A stretch of DNA of 64,000 nt from Candidatus Bathyarchaeota archaeon (GTDB lineage: Archaea > Thermoproteota > Bathyarchaeia > TCS64), in the NCBI GenBank assembly GCA_026394265.1, contig JAPKYO010000047.1:38260-102259 (forward strand), given 5' to 3'. This document shows positions 8,819 through 16,031 of the stretch, piece by piece. Positions within the stretch are counted from its first letter, which is position 1. Every line of letters starts with the position of its first letter. The notes under the pieces were generated by a model that saw nothing but the letters and a program-made list of their open reading frames with translations, searched no databases and was not told the origin of the DNA. The position numbers were made by a program, and so were the translations under genes.

Positions 8819-9121
8819 TCAGAGCCGCTCCAGCTTGAAGACGACGGGGCGCAGCCCGTCCGTGCAGCAGCTAATCATCACGCCCTTCTCCAGGATCCAG
8901 GGGAAGTCACCGCCGAGGCTGAGGTGGATGACGTCCCGCTGTATATCCGCCCAAGCCCAGCTGCAGAAGCCCTCGGGCATCTGCATCCCCTTCGACAGGT
9001 ACACCTTATCGTCTTTCATGATGGTGCACTCGGGCGTCATCTCCGCCGAGGCGTACTTCTCGAAGACGTCTCCCGTCTTCAGCTTCTTCAACACCGTTAT
9101 CTTGACATCTTTTCCGACCAT
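8819..9121 (-). CDS. TIGR04076-family protein
   Basis: 100 residues. The segments FCSWAWADIQRDV, GGDFPW and CCTDGLRPVVFKLER are those I recall for the uncharacterised TIGR04076 family of anaerobes and archaea. Conserved Cys residues (Cys-Ser-Trp and Cys-Cys-Thr) suggest metal or redox chemistry, but no function is established. I choose the ATG at 9121, which has an AGGTGG ribosome site, over a TTG-type start further upstream. Confidence 0.78.
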   Translation of the reverse strand: MVGKDVKITVLKKLKTGDVFEKYASAEMTPECTIMKDDKVYLSKGMQMPEGFCSWAWADIQRDVIHLSLGGDFPWILEKGVMISCCTDGLRPVVFKLERL

Positions 9122-9210
9122 TGAACCACCTGTTATCACTCCCCGTCATCGTTTATTACAGTGTCTAAAAGGGTAGGGGGGAGGGGGGGTCTTCCAAATT
9201 TCTATTATTT

Positions 9211-9258
9211 AGACCCCGTTAACCAAAAGAAACCTAAAAACTGCCCCGATTGGGATCG
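9211..9258 (-). repeat. Dispersed intergenic repeat, copy A3
   Basis: Read on the minus strand this segment gives AATCGGGGCAGTTTTTAGG and then GGTTAACGGGGTC. It lines up with the repeat at 15836-15880 over about 45 bp with most positions equal. It is the copy nearest to the A-tract array. Confidence 0.5.
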
Positions 9259-9267
9259 AAACTATAC

Positions 9268-9327
9268 AAAAACGTACATAAAACAACCTAAAAATGCACG
9301 AAAAACGCACTCAAAATGACATTTTTT
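9268..9327. repeat. Helically phased A-tract array
   Basis: Runs of four or five A begin at 9268, 9280, 9290, 9301 and 9313, followed by T6 at 9322. Centre-to-centre spacing is about 10.5-11.5 bp, close to one helical turn. Such spacing produces intrinsic DNA curvature. A similar array is found at 15914-15972. Confidence 0.6.
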
Positions 9328-9420
9328 AGCCAAGTGAATGGCTCAAACCACGAGAAACGACGCGAAAATACACACGATACGCCGATGAAAAAATGGGATC
9401 AGGCATCCAACCAGAAATAC

Positions 9421-9498
9421 GACTCCCTCGACTGAAATAAACTCTAAAACTGCCCCGATGGTGTGCCGATCTAAGCAAAAGGAGCATCTATTCCCTAC
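9421..9498 (-). repeat. Dispersed intergenic repeat, copy A2
   Basis: The core at 9459-9498, read on the minus strand, matches 28805-28844 at 36 of 40 positions. It starts GTAGGGAATAGATGCT and continues through a CTTTTGC then TAGATCGG block. Similarity fades beyond the core into a G-rich GGGGCAGTTTT stretch also seen in other copies. Confidence 0.75.
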
Positions 9499-9580
9499 AA
9501 AGCTCGGAGAAAATATTTCTCGTTATGAGCAGTAGCACGCCATAAGCCCCGAGACGCATAGGGAGAAGAGAGTGAGCCGG

Positions 9581-9670
9581 ATAACCCGAAAAACTCCCCC
9601 AATCCGGAAAATACTCTCGAACATCGACCCATTCGTGATCTGATCTCAGCAAAAGGAGCACATATTCCCA
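9581..9670 (-). repeat. Dispersed intergenic repeat, copy A1
   Basis: On the minus strand, bases 9661-9642 are identical over 20 positions to 28550-28569 (GTGCTCCTTTTGCTGAGATC). Weaker similarity continues for a further 60 bp, including TTTCC and TTTTTCGGGTTAT blocks. The order A1 then A2 on this strand equals the order of copies B1 and B2 at the 28.5-kb locus. Confidence 0.75.
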
Positions 9671-9692
9671 ACAGTGATCCGAGAAGTATTGT

Positions 9693-9769
9693 TGGTGCCG
9701 CTGGTGTGATTTGAACACACAACCCCTCGGTCTTCAGCCGAGCGCTCTCCCAGGCTGAGCTACAGCGGC
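9693..9769 (-). tRNA. tRNA-Phe (GAA)
   Basis: The minus strand gives a full cloverleaf: acceptor GCCGCTG with CAGCGGC, anticodon stem CTCGG/CCGAG with loop CTGAAGA (anticodon GAA), and T arm TGTGT-TCAAATC-ACACC-type pairing. The discriminator is A and CCA is encoded at the plus-strand positions 9695-9693. A CTTTATATC box about 30 bp upstream (around 9797-9805) fits an archaeal promoter. Confidence 0.92.
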
Positions 9770-9890
9770 GCGACAAACCATAGGCTGGGGGAATTGATAT
9801 AAAGATTCTCGTCAGGCGCGGCTGGCTTAGGGCGCCGCCACCCACGAATCAGCCCCGCGACTCGACTACACATGCAAAGCAATAAAAGCC

Positions 9891-10418
9891 ATGGCGAAAG
9901 AGGAAGACAAATTGGACTCCCCCACAACGGAAGCGGCTCACAGGGAACTCGTCGACAGAGTATACCCCAACTACGCCAACTACACCCCAGCCCAGAGCGC
10001 CCTCATACCCCTCCTACAGGAAGTACAGGCTGAAGCCGGATACCTCCCCGCCGCCGCACTCACCCGGGTCTCGGAGCTGCTACACATACCCCCCAGCCAG
10101 GTCTACGGCGTCGCCACATTCTACCACCAGTTCAGACTCCGCCCAAAGGGCGAGCACATGATCACCGTCTGCAGGGGAACCGCTTGCCACGTCAGGGAGT
10201 CCCTAGAGGTCTACAACTTCCTAAACCAGCAACTAGGCATCACGCCCCCCCAGGACACCTCCCCAGACGGCGCATTCACCATCCAGCAGGTACGCTGCCT
10301 CGGCGCCTGCGGCCTCGCACCCGTTATAAAGGTCGACGAAACCGTCTTCGGAAAAGTTGACAACGCGAAGATCAGGGGAATCCTCCGAGCCATGAAGAGG
10401 GGAGGAAAACAGGAATGA
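9891..10418 (+). CDS. nuoE: NuoE-like [2Fe-2S] subunit
   Basis: 175 residues of the 24-kDa NuoE/HndA/HoxE thioredoxin-like family. Four cluster ligands are present: CRGTAC (two Cys) and CLGAC (two Cys). The N-terminal helical bundle includes LIPLLQEVQAEAGYLP and the family segment VYGVATFYHQFRLRPKGEH. It passes electrons between the flavin subunit and partner clusters in NAD(P)H-linked complexes. The gene overlaps nuoF by four bases and opens a four-gene operon that ends with an HdrB-like protein. Confidence 0.93.
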   Translation: MAKEEDKLDSPTTEAAHRELVDRVYPNYANYTPAQSALIPLLQEVQAEAGYLPAAALTRVSELLHIPPSQVYGVATFYHQFRLRPKGEHMITVCRGTACHVRESLEVYNFLNQQLGITPPQDTSPDGAFTIQQVRCLGACGLAPVIKVDETVFGKVDNAKIRGILRAMKRGGKQE

Positions 10419-12391
10419 ACGGTTTGATGGACAAATGCTGCGAGAAGTGCACCCACACAGGGGAGACGCCCTGTAAGGACTTCGTCGCCTGCAGGACAAC
10501 CGGCCCCCTCTGCCACGAAAGTGAAGAGTGCCGCATCAAAATCAGGGAAGCCATCGACAACACCATCTACGGTCCCAAGGGAATCAGGATAAGCGTCGGC
10601 ATGAGCACATGCGGGCTCGCCTCCGGCGCCCAAGCCGTCTACGACAGGATCGGGGAAGAACTCTCCAAGAGGAGCCTGGACGCGAAGCTCGTCGAGGTCG
10701 GCTGCATGGGGTCGTGCTACGCCGAGGTCATAGTAGAGTTGACCCGGAAGGGCTACCCCACGGCGATATACAGCGACGTGACCCCCGCCAAGATAGCCGG
10801 GATACTCGACACCTACCTCGCCGGCGACGCCGGGGGCGCACTCGCCCTACGATCCAGAGCCGCGAAGATGAGTGGAGAAGAAACCACCCCACTCCTCGAG
10901 GAACTAAACTTCTTCAAGCACCAGAAGCGCAGGGTGCTAAAGAACTGCGGCGTCATCGACCCCGAGTCTATCGAAGAATACATCATCCACGGCGGCTACC
11001 GCGCCCTATCCCGGGTCCTCGCGGGGATGACCCCCGAAGCAGTCATCGCGGAGGTCACCGCCTCCGGCCTCAGGGGACGCGGCGGAGCGGGCTTCCCCAC
11101 CGGGCTCAAGTGGAAGATATGCAACCAGGTCCCCGGAGAGACGAAGTACGTCATCTGCAACGCCGACGAGGGCGACCCCGGCGCATTCATGAACCGACTC
11201 ACCGTCGAGGGCGACCCCCACAAGGTGCTGGAGGGCTTGATGATCGCCGGCTACGCCACCGGGGCGAGCGAGGGCTACATATTCGTACGCGCCGAGAAGC
11301 CGCTGATGGCTGAGCGCCTAAAGACCGCCATCGCGCAGGCGAGGAAACACGGTCTGCTCGGTAAAAGCATCCTCGGCTCAAAGTTCAGCTTCGACGTCAA
11401 GCTGATGCTAAGCGCGGGCGCCTTCGTCTGCGGTGAGGAGACGGCGCTGATCGCTGCGATCGAGGGTAAGAGGGCGATGCCTCGTCCACGCCCACCGTTC
11501 CCCGCCACTCATGGTCTCTGGGGCAAACCCACAACGATCAACAACGTCGAAACCCTCGCACACATCCCCCTCATCCTATCCGAGGGCGCGAAGGAGTACG
11601 CCGGCGTCGGCTCAGAGAAGAGCAAGGGGACGAAGGTGTACTGTCTCGCCGGTAAAGTTGAGCGGACCGGAGCAGCCGAGGTCCCAGTCGGAACCACGAT
11701 TCGGAGGCTCGTCTTCGACATCGGCGGCGGGGTCCCATCTGGTAAAAAGTTCAAGGCAATCCAGATCGGCGGACCGTCAGGCGGGTGCCTGCCCGAGAAG
11801 TTCCTCGACCTCCCCCTCGACTACGAGAGTCTACAGAGCGCCGGCGCCATCATGGGCTCGGGGGGCATCGTCATCATCGACGAGGACACGTGCATCGTTG
11901 ACCTCGCCAAGTACTTCTTAAACTTCACCACAGCCGAGTCCTGCGGTAAATGTTCGCCGTGCCGCATAGGGCTGCAACGGATGCTGGAGATCATCACCCG
12001 CATCACGGAGGGTAAGGGTAGCGAGGGTGACTTGGCCGACCTCAGGGACATATCCGCCGCAGTCGCCGACTCCTCCCTCTGTGCCCTTGGGCGCACCGCG
12101 CCCAACCCCGTCCTAAGCACCATGAAGTACTTCCCAGAGGAGTACCACGCGCACGTCGATGGCAAGATCTGCCCCGCCCACGCCTGCGCAGCCATGATAA
12201 AGGGCTACAGGGTAGAGACGGACATCTGCAAGTGCTGCGGGCTCTGCGCCAAGAAGTGCCCGACCGGCTCCATCAGCCTCAGACCCGCCGGAAAGGACCC
12301 GGGTAAGGCGTCCATAGACCCCACAAAGTGCATACGATGCGGGCAGTGCATCAACGAGTGCGCCTTCGGCGCCATCAAGGAGGAGTGGTGA
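10415..12391 (+). CDS. nuoF: NuoF-like NAD(P)H/FMN subunit with extra ferredoxin domains
   Basis: 658 residues, longer than classical NuoF and like the bacterial HydB/HndC type. Order: a Cys-rich start (residues 5-35, with CCEKC and CKDFVAC), a thioredoxin-like [2Fe-2S] region (STCGLASGA, GCMGSC), the FMN/NADH domain (GRGGAGFPTGLKW, NADEGDPGAFMNR), the [4Fe-4S] site ESCGKCSPCR, and a C-terminal 2x[4Fe-4S] ferredoxin (CKCCGLCAKKC and CIRCGQCINEC). All expected ligands are present. It should oxidise or reduce NAD(P)(H) and feed the iron-sulfur chain of the complex. It overlaps nuoE and is followed directly by the nuoG-like frame. Confidence 0.93.
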   Translation: MNGLMDKCCEKCTHTGETPCKDFVACRTTGPLCHESEECRIKIREAIDNTIYGPKGIRISVGMSTCGLASGAQAVYDRIGEELSKRSLDAKLVEVGCMGSCYAEVIVELTRKGYPTAIYSDVTPAKIAGILDTYLAGDAGGALALRSRAAKMSGEETTPLLEELNFFKHQKRRVLKNCGVIDPESIEEYIIHGGYRALSRVLAGMTPEAVIAEVTASGLRGRGGAGFPTGLKWKICNQVPGETKYVICNADEGDPGAFMNRLTVEGDPHKVLEGLMIAGYATGASEGYIFVRAEKPLMAERLKTAIAQARKHGLLGKSILGSKFSFDVKLMLSAGAFVCGEETALIAAIEGKRAMPRPRPPFPATHGLWGKPTTINNVETLAHIPLILSEGAKEYAGVGSEKSKGTKVYCLAGKVERTGAAEVPVGTTIRRLVFDIGGGVPSGKKFKAIQIGGPSGGCLPEKFLDLPLDYESLQSAGAIMGSGGIVIIDEDTCIVDLAKYFLNFTTAESCGKCSPCRIGLQRMLEIITRITEGKGSEGDLADLRDISAAVADSSLCALGRTAPNPVLSTMKYFPEEYHAHVDGKICPAHACAAMIKGYRVETDICKCCGLCAKKCPTGSISLRPAGKDPGKASIDPTKCIRCGQCINECAFGAIKEEW

Positions 12392-12392
12392 C

Positions 12393-13226
12393 ACGAGCAT
12401 CGAAATAACAATCGACGGAAGAAAGGTCAAGGGCAACCCCAACCAGACCATCCTGGAAGTCGCCAAGGAGAACGGCGTACACATACCCACCCTCTGCAAC
12501 CACCCCCACCTCGATGCGACGGGCGCATGCCGAATCTGCGTCGTAGACCTGGGCAGACCCGACAGACTCGAAGCCGCCTGCACCACCCCCATATCCCCAA
12601 ACATGGTCATCAACACCTCAAACGAACGAGTCGCCAAGGCGAGGAAGACGACTCTAGAGCTTATCCTCTCCAACCTCGGCGTCGACGCCGAGACACTCAA
12701 CAAGAGCGGCGTAAACACCCTCCTCGACCTAGCCGAGGAACTCGGCGTCGACACCCACAGCCTCAGGTTCAAGCCGTCGAGGATAGACGCCCCCGAGCCC
12801 GTGGACAACCGGAACCCAGTCATCATCAGGGACAGGGACAGGTGCATCCTCTGCGGGCGGTGCGTGAGCGCCTGCAACGAGCTGCGCCACTACGGCGTCC
12901 TCAACTTCGAGGGACGCGGATACCACACAAACATTGTTTCCGGCCTCGTCGAGCCCCTCCTCGACTCTGGCTGCGCCTCATGCGGGGAATGCGTCGAGGT
13001 CTGCCCCACCGGCGCCTTCAGGACACTCGCGAAGGAACTCGTGCAGGGCGAGGTGGACGCCGTGATGGAGACCGGCGCCGCCCTCCCGGCGTCGGGCGCC
13101 ACCCAATCCGCGAGAAGCAGACTCGGGCTCCCCCCGATCGACAGCAGCGGCGCAGCAGACCTACCCAAGATAGCCCGCAAGACGAAGCTAAGATGCAAGC
13201 AGACGCAGGAGGCTGACGAGCAATGA
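12393..13226 (+). CDS. nuoG: NuoG-like iron-sulfur subunit, short form, without an obvious start codon
   Basis: About 278 residues if read from 12393. The N-terminal [2Fe-2S] domain has Cys35, Cys46, Cys49 and Cys63. A 2x[4Fe-4S] domain follows (CILCGRCVSAC and CASCGECVEVC). The HxxxCxxCxxxxxC motif that normally lies between them has the right spacing but is Leu95, Ala99, Leu102, Asn108, so that cluster is lost. The frame has no ATG, GTG or TTG before Met71 (12603), which lies after the [2Fe-2S] domain. An AAGGAGGAG site (12378-12386) sits well for an ACG at 12393; a small indel near 12388-12395 is the other explanation. No H-cluster or molybdopterin domain follows. Confidence 0.8.
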   Translation, partial: TSIEITIDGRKVKGNPNQTILEVAKENGVHIPTLCNHPHLDATGACRICVVDLGRPDRLEAACTTPISPNMVINTSNERVAKARKTTLELILSNLGVDAETLNKSGVNTLLDLAEELGVDTHSLRFKPSRIDAPEPVDNRNPVIIRDRDRCILCGRCVSACNELRHYGVLNFEGRGYHTNIVSGLVEPLLDSGCASCGECVEVCPTGAFRTLAKELVQGEVDAVMETGAALPASGATQSARSRLGLPPIDSSGAADLPKIARKTKLRCKQTQEADEQ

Positions 13227-14098
13227 CGCGCAGCTACGCGTTCTTCACCGGGTGCCAGATACCCATCCGTCAGCCACACGTCGAATACGTCACGAGGAAG
13301 ATAATGCCCGAGCTAGGCATCGAATTGAAGGACGTAAAGGGGTTCACCTGCTGCCCCGAGCCCGTCGCCTTCGGGCTACAAGACCGACTCACATCCACGA
13401 CCATCGCGGCGAGAAACATCGCACTCGCCGAGGAGCAGGGCGCCGACATAATGACCGTCTGCAACGGCTGCTACTTCACCCTAAAACACGCCGCCGAGGA
13501 ACTCCGGGACAAGGACATGAGGGACACGGTCAACGAGGCCCTCGCAGAGACCGGGCACCAGTACAGGGGCACCGCCGAGGTCAAGCACTTCGCACAGGTC
13601 CTCAGGGACGACGTTGGCGTCGAAGCGATAAGGCGCGCCGTAAAGCACCCACTCGGCGGGTTGAACGTCGCCGCCCACACGGGGTGCCACTTCTCCAACC
13701 GCATGGGGGAGGACGCCGCACTCCTCGACAGACTAGTCGAGGCGCTCGGCGCCAAGTCCGTCGACTACGAGGGGAAGAACCTCTGCTGCGGCTGGACCCT
13801 CGGCACCTATGGGCAACCCGACGCCGGATACGCTTGGCTGAAGAAGAGGCTCGACGCCATGAAGGTGGGCGGAGCAGACTGCATCACAGTCATCTGCCCG
13901 CAGTGCCTGCAGCAGTTCGACATGGGGCAGCTGATAGTGTCGAGGAAGGTGGACATCCCCTACAGGCTCCCCGCCCTCTTCTACCTACAGCTTCTCGGCG
14001 TCGCCATGGGGCACAGCCCGGAGGAGATGCAGGTCGGCGCTGGCAGGGTGAAGGACCCCGCCCTAGAGGAGAAGCTGAAAAAGGCGGTGGGCTCCTAG
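13223..14098 (+). CDS. HdrB-like CCG-domain protein
   Basis: 291 residues with two CCG-type domains as in heterodisulfide reductase subunit B. Motif one: FTCCPEP (around 33) and CNGC (around 80). Motif two: NLCCGWTLG (around 190) and CPQC (around 229). In HdrB these Cys hold two noncubane [4Fe-4S] clusters that reduce disulfides. The first motif is CCP rather than CCG. It overlaps the nuoG-like gene by four bases, which suggests that the NuoEFG-like module passes electrons to this subunit, perhaps to a thiol-disulfide substrate. No HdrA or HdrC gene is nearby. Confidence 0.87.
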   Translation: MTRSYAFFTGCQIPIRQPHVEYVTRKIMPELGIELKDVKGFTCCPEPVAFGLQDRLTSTTIAARNIALAEEQGADIMTVCNGCYFTLKHAAEELRDKDMRDTVNEALAETGHQYRGTAEVKHFAQVLRDDVGVEAIRRAVKHPLGGLNVAAHTGCHFSNRMGEDAALLDRLVEALGAKSVDYEGKNLCCGWTLGTYGQPDAGYAWLKKRLDAMKVGGADCITVICPQCLQQFDMGQLIVSRKVDIPYRLPALFYLQLLGVAMGHSPEEMQVGAGRVKDPALEEKLKKAVGS

Positions 14099-14251
14099 TT
14101 CGAGCCTTTGCGAGAGGTCCTATACCTCGTGGGGTCGGGGTCCGTGTGGCGTGACCTCGGATACCTCGTCGCCTCCGGTTCCACGAGGGGATGGGGCTCG
14201 TCATGCTCCGGTAACCTTTATACGATCCATCCGAGGTATGGTGAGTTGGTC
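14099..14251. other. Intergenic region before tRNA-Val with long-range inverted repeat and promoter
   Basis: Bases 14125-14132 (CCTCGTGG) and 14181-14188 (CCACGAGG) are exact inverted repeats about 48 bases apart; this may be chance or a folded transcript. A CCTTTATAC box at 14215-14223 is about 30 bp before tRNA-Val and is its likely promoter. Confidence 0.3.
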
Positions 14252-14327
14252 GGGCCGGTGGTCTAGTGGTTATGACATCGCCTTGACATGGCGGGAGTCG
14301 CAGGTTCGAATCCTGCTCGGCCCACCA
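14252..14327 (+). tRNA. tRNA-Val (GAC)
   Basis: Cloverleaf: acceptor GGGCCGG with TCGGCCC (one G-U pair), anticodon arm CGCC-TTGACAT-GGCG with anticodon GAC, T arm GCAGG-TTCGAAT-CCTGC. The discriminator is A and CCA is encoded at 14325-14327. No intron is seen. Confidence 0.93.
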
Positions 14328-14410
14328 CCCCCTTTCAACCCCAGAGATTCTATCGTTCGCCAATCGACGGCGTTAAAAAGCCACAATACAATTGATACCG
14401 GTTTCCCTAG

Positions 14411-15778
14411 ATGCCGGCAACAGATAGGAAGTACGACGTCGTTATAATCGGCGGCGGCCCCGGGGGGTACATCGCCGCAAACAAAGCTTCACAGAGCGGC
14501 GCGAGGGTGGCGCTTATTGAGAAAGACCTCCTCGGCGGCACATGCGTCAACAGGGGATGCGTCCCCACGAAGGCGCTCACAAACGTCTGCAAGTGGCTGA
14601 GCAAGTCAGACAAGCTTCGGGACTTCGGCGTCAGAAAGGAAGCCTCTATCGTCAGCCTCGATAAGGTCATGGGGGAGGCCCGGCGCGTCTCCTCGGAGAT
14701 TCGAAGCCAGATAGGGGAGATGATCGAGCACAACGGCGTCGATGTCTACCGTGGCGTGGGGCGCCTGGTCGGGGAGAGGCTCGTGGAGCTCGACTCCGAG
14801 AATGGGCGAACGGTGCTATCGGCGAAGTCCGTAATCATAGCCACCGGCTCGAGCCCGTTCATCCCACCCATCCCCGGGGCGGACTCCGTGGGCGTCTACA
14901 CGAGCGACAACGTCTACTCGCTCAAGGAGCTGCCTCGGCGAGTCACTGTGATCGGAGCGGGGGCCGTTGGTCTCGAGTGGGCATCAATATTCCACGGTTT
15001 GGGCTCACGAGTTCATGTCATAGAGATGCTCGGAGACATACTCCCACGCGAATCAGGCGAGGAGGTGAAGATTATGCTCAGGGAGATGCTCGAGGAGTCG
15101 GGCATCTCGGTGCTGACCGGCACCAAGGTGAACAGGATCGAGAGGACCGCCGACGGATTGAGTGCCTTGCTCTCTACTGGTGACAAGGTGGAGTCGGATA
15201 TCATCCTCATGGCGGGTGGGAGAGTGCCCAATAACAAGGGGTTGGGTGTTGAGAATTACGCCGACCTTGAGAGGGGCTTCATCAAGACTGACGAGGCGAT
15301 GAGGACGCGTTCGCCCTGGCTGTATGCGGTCGGCGACGCCGTGGGGAGGTGGATGCTCGCGCACGTCGCCATGCACGAGGGCCTGGTGGCGGGTGAGAAC
15401 GCCGCCGGTGGAAGCGCCAAGATGAACTACGTCGCCATCCCGCGTTGCGTCTTCACGGCCCCCGAGATTGCCTTCGTGGGCGTGGATGAGGAGGAGGCGG
15501 GGAGAGGCGGAGTCGAGACGCGTTCGGTGCTGTACCCAATGAGGATCAACTGCAGGGCTCTGACCCTGGGTGAGAACAGGGGAATGATCAAGCTGGTCTA
15601 CGGGGCGGACGGCGTCGTCTTGGGCGCCCAGATGCTGGGACCGGAGGTGAGCGAGCTGGCGGGTGAGGTATCCCTGGCGATCAAGAAGAGGGCTACCCTC
15701 GACGATCTGCGTTCAACCGTCCACGCGCACCCGACGCTCGGTGAGGCGATCTGGGAAGCGAGCCTGAGGGCGCGTTAA
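14411..15778 (+). CDS. lpdA: Dihydrolipoamide dehydrogenase family protein
   Basis: 455 residues of the class I pyridine nucleotide disulfide oxidoreductases. FAD site GGGPGGYIAA near the start; redox disulfide GGTCVNRGCVPTKAL; NAD(P) site GAGAVGLEWA around 180; GDAVG around 305; and the C-terminal HPTLGE that supplies the active-site His-Glu pair. It would oxidise dihydrolipoyl groups with NAD+, as in 2-oxoacid dehydrogenase or glycine cleavage systems. No partner genes lie nearby, so the true partner is uncertain. The ATG at 14411 is the only good start. Confidence 0.9.
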   Translation: MPATDRKYDVVIIGGGPGGYIAANKASQSGARVALIEKDLLGGTCVNRGCVPTKALTNVCKWLSKSDKLRDFGVRKEASIVSLDKVMGEARRVSSEIRSQIGEMIEHNGVDVYRGVGRLVGERLVELDSENGRTVLSAKSVIIATGSSPFIPPIPGADSVGVYTSDNVYSLKELPRRVTVIGAGAVGLEWASIFHGLGSRVHVIEMLGDILPRESGEEVKIMLREMLEESGISVLTGTKVNRIERTADGLSALLSTGDKVESDIILMAGGRVPNNKGLGVENYADLERGFIKTDEAMRTRSPWLYAVGDAVGRWMLAHVAMHEGLVAGENAAGGSAKMNYVAIPRCVFTAPEIAFVGVDEEEAGRGGVETRSVLYPMRINCRALTLGENRGMIKLVYGADGVVLGAQMLGPEVSELAGEVSLAIKKRATLDDLRSTVHAHPTLGEAIWEASLRAR

Positions 15779-15835
15779 CCCTGCTTTCCGTGATCTCCGG
15801 GAGATGCGATCTTGATCACCCCCCTCCCCCCCTGT

Positions 15836-15895
15836 TTGTGAATGGGGCGGTTTTAAGGCTCCTTCGTGGTAACGGGGCATTTTTATCGGTTATCT
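15836..15895 (+). repeat. Dispersed intergenic repeat, copy C
   Basis: This copy begins GTGAATGGGGCGGTTTTAAG and continues to a CATTTTTATCGGTTAT block. It resembles B1 (28570-28630) and A3 (minus strand of 9211-9258). The phased T-tract array follows directly. Confidence 0.55.
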
Positions 15896-15913
15896 CGGTG
15901 TCAAAAATGTGCA

Positions 15914-15972
15914 TTTTATGTACATTTTCGTGCATTTTTCGGGCGTTTTCTATACATTTTCGCGCTGTTTTT
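15914..15972. repeat. Helically phased T-tract array
   Basis: Runs of four or five T begin at 15914, 15925, 15935, 15946, 15957 and 15968: intervals of 11, 10, 11, 11 and 11 bp. This is near-perfect phasing with the DNA helix and predicts curved DNA. The words between the tracts (for example CGTGCATTTTT and TTATGTAC) recur in the array at 9268-9327 on the other strand. The array lies between lpdA and the GTPase gene. Confidence 0.7.
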
Positions 15973-16031
15973 CGGCGTGTTGGGGAGCCTCTTATTAGAC
16001 CCACGGCGGTTGTCTAGGTGGGTGACCCGGT

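Larger units (their letters stand above)
9122..9692. other. Long intergenic region with dispersed repeats and phased A-tracts
   Basis: About 570 bp with no convincing gene. It starts with a C/T-rich tract (G-rich on the plus strand, about 9173-9190). The rest contains three copies of a repeat seen again at 15.8 and 28.5 kb, and an A-tract array (9268-9327). Short open frames across it (for example minus-strand 9488-9718) match the repeat at 28.5 kb in translation only because the DNA is repeated. Confidence 0.6.

Noticed and set aside
9488..9718. Minus-strand open frame near tRNA-Phe
   Set aside because: It overlaps the tRNA and repeat copies A1 and A2 and shows no codon pattern like the genes around it.
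9891..13226. Bifurcating FeFe hydrogenase (HydABC)
   Set aside because: The NuoG/HydA-like gene ends after the two [4Fe-4S] clusters; no H-cluster domain is encoded.
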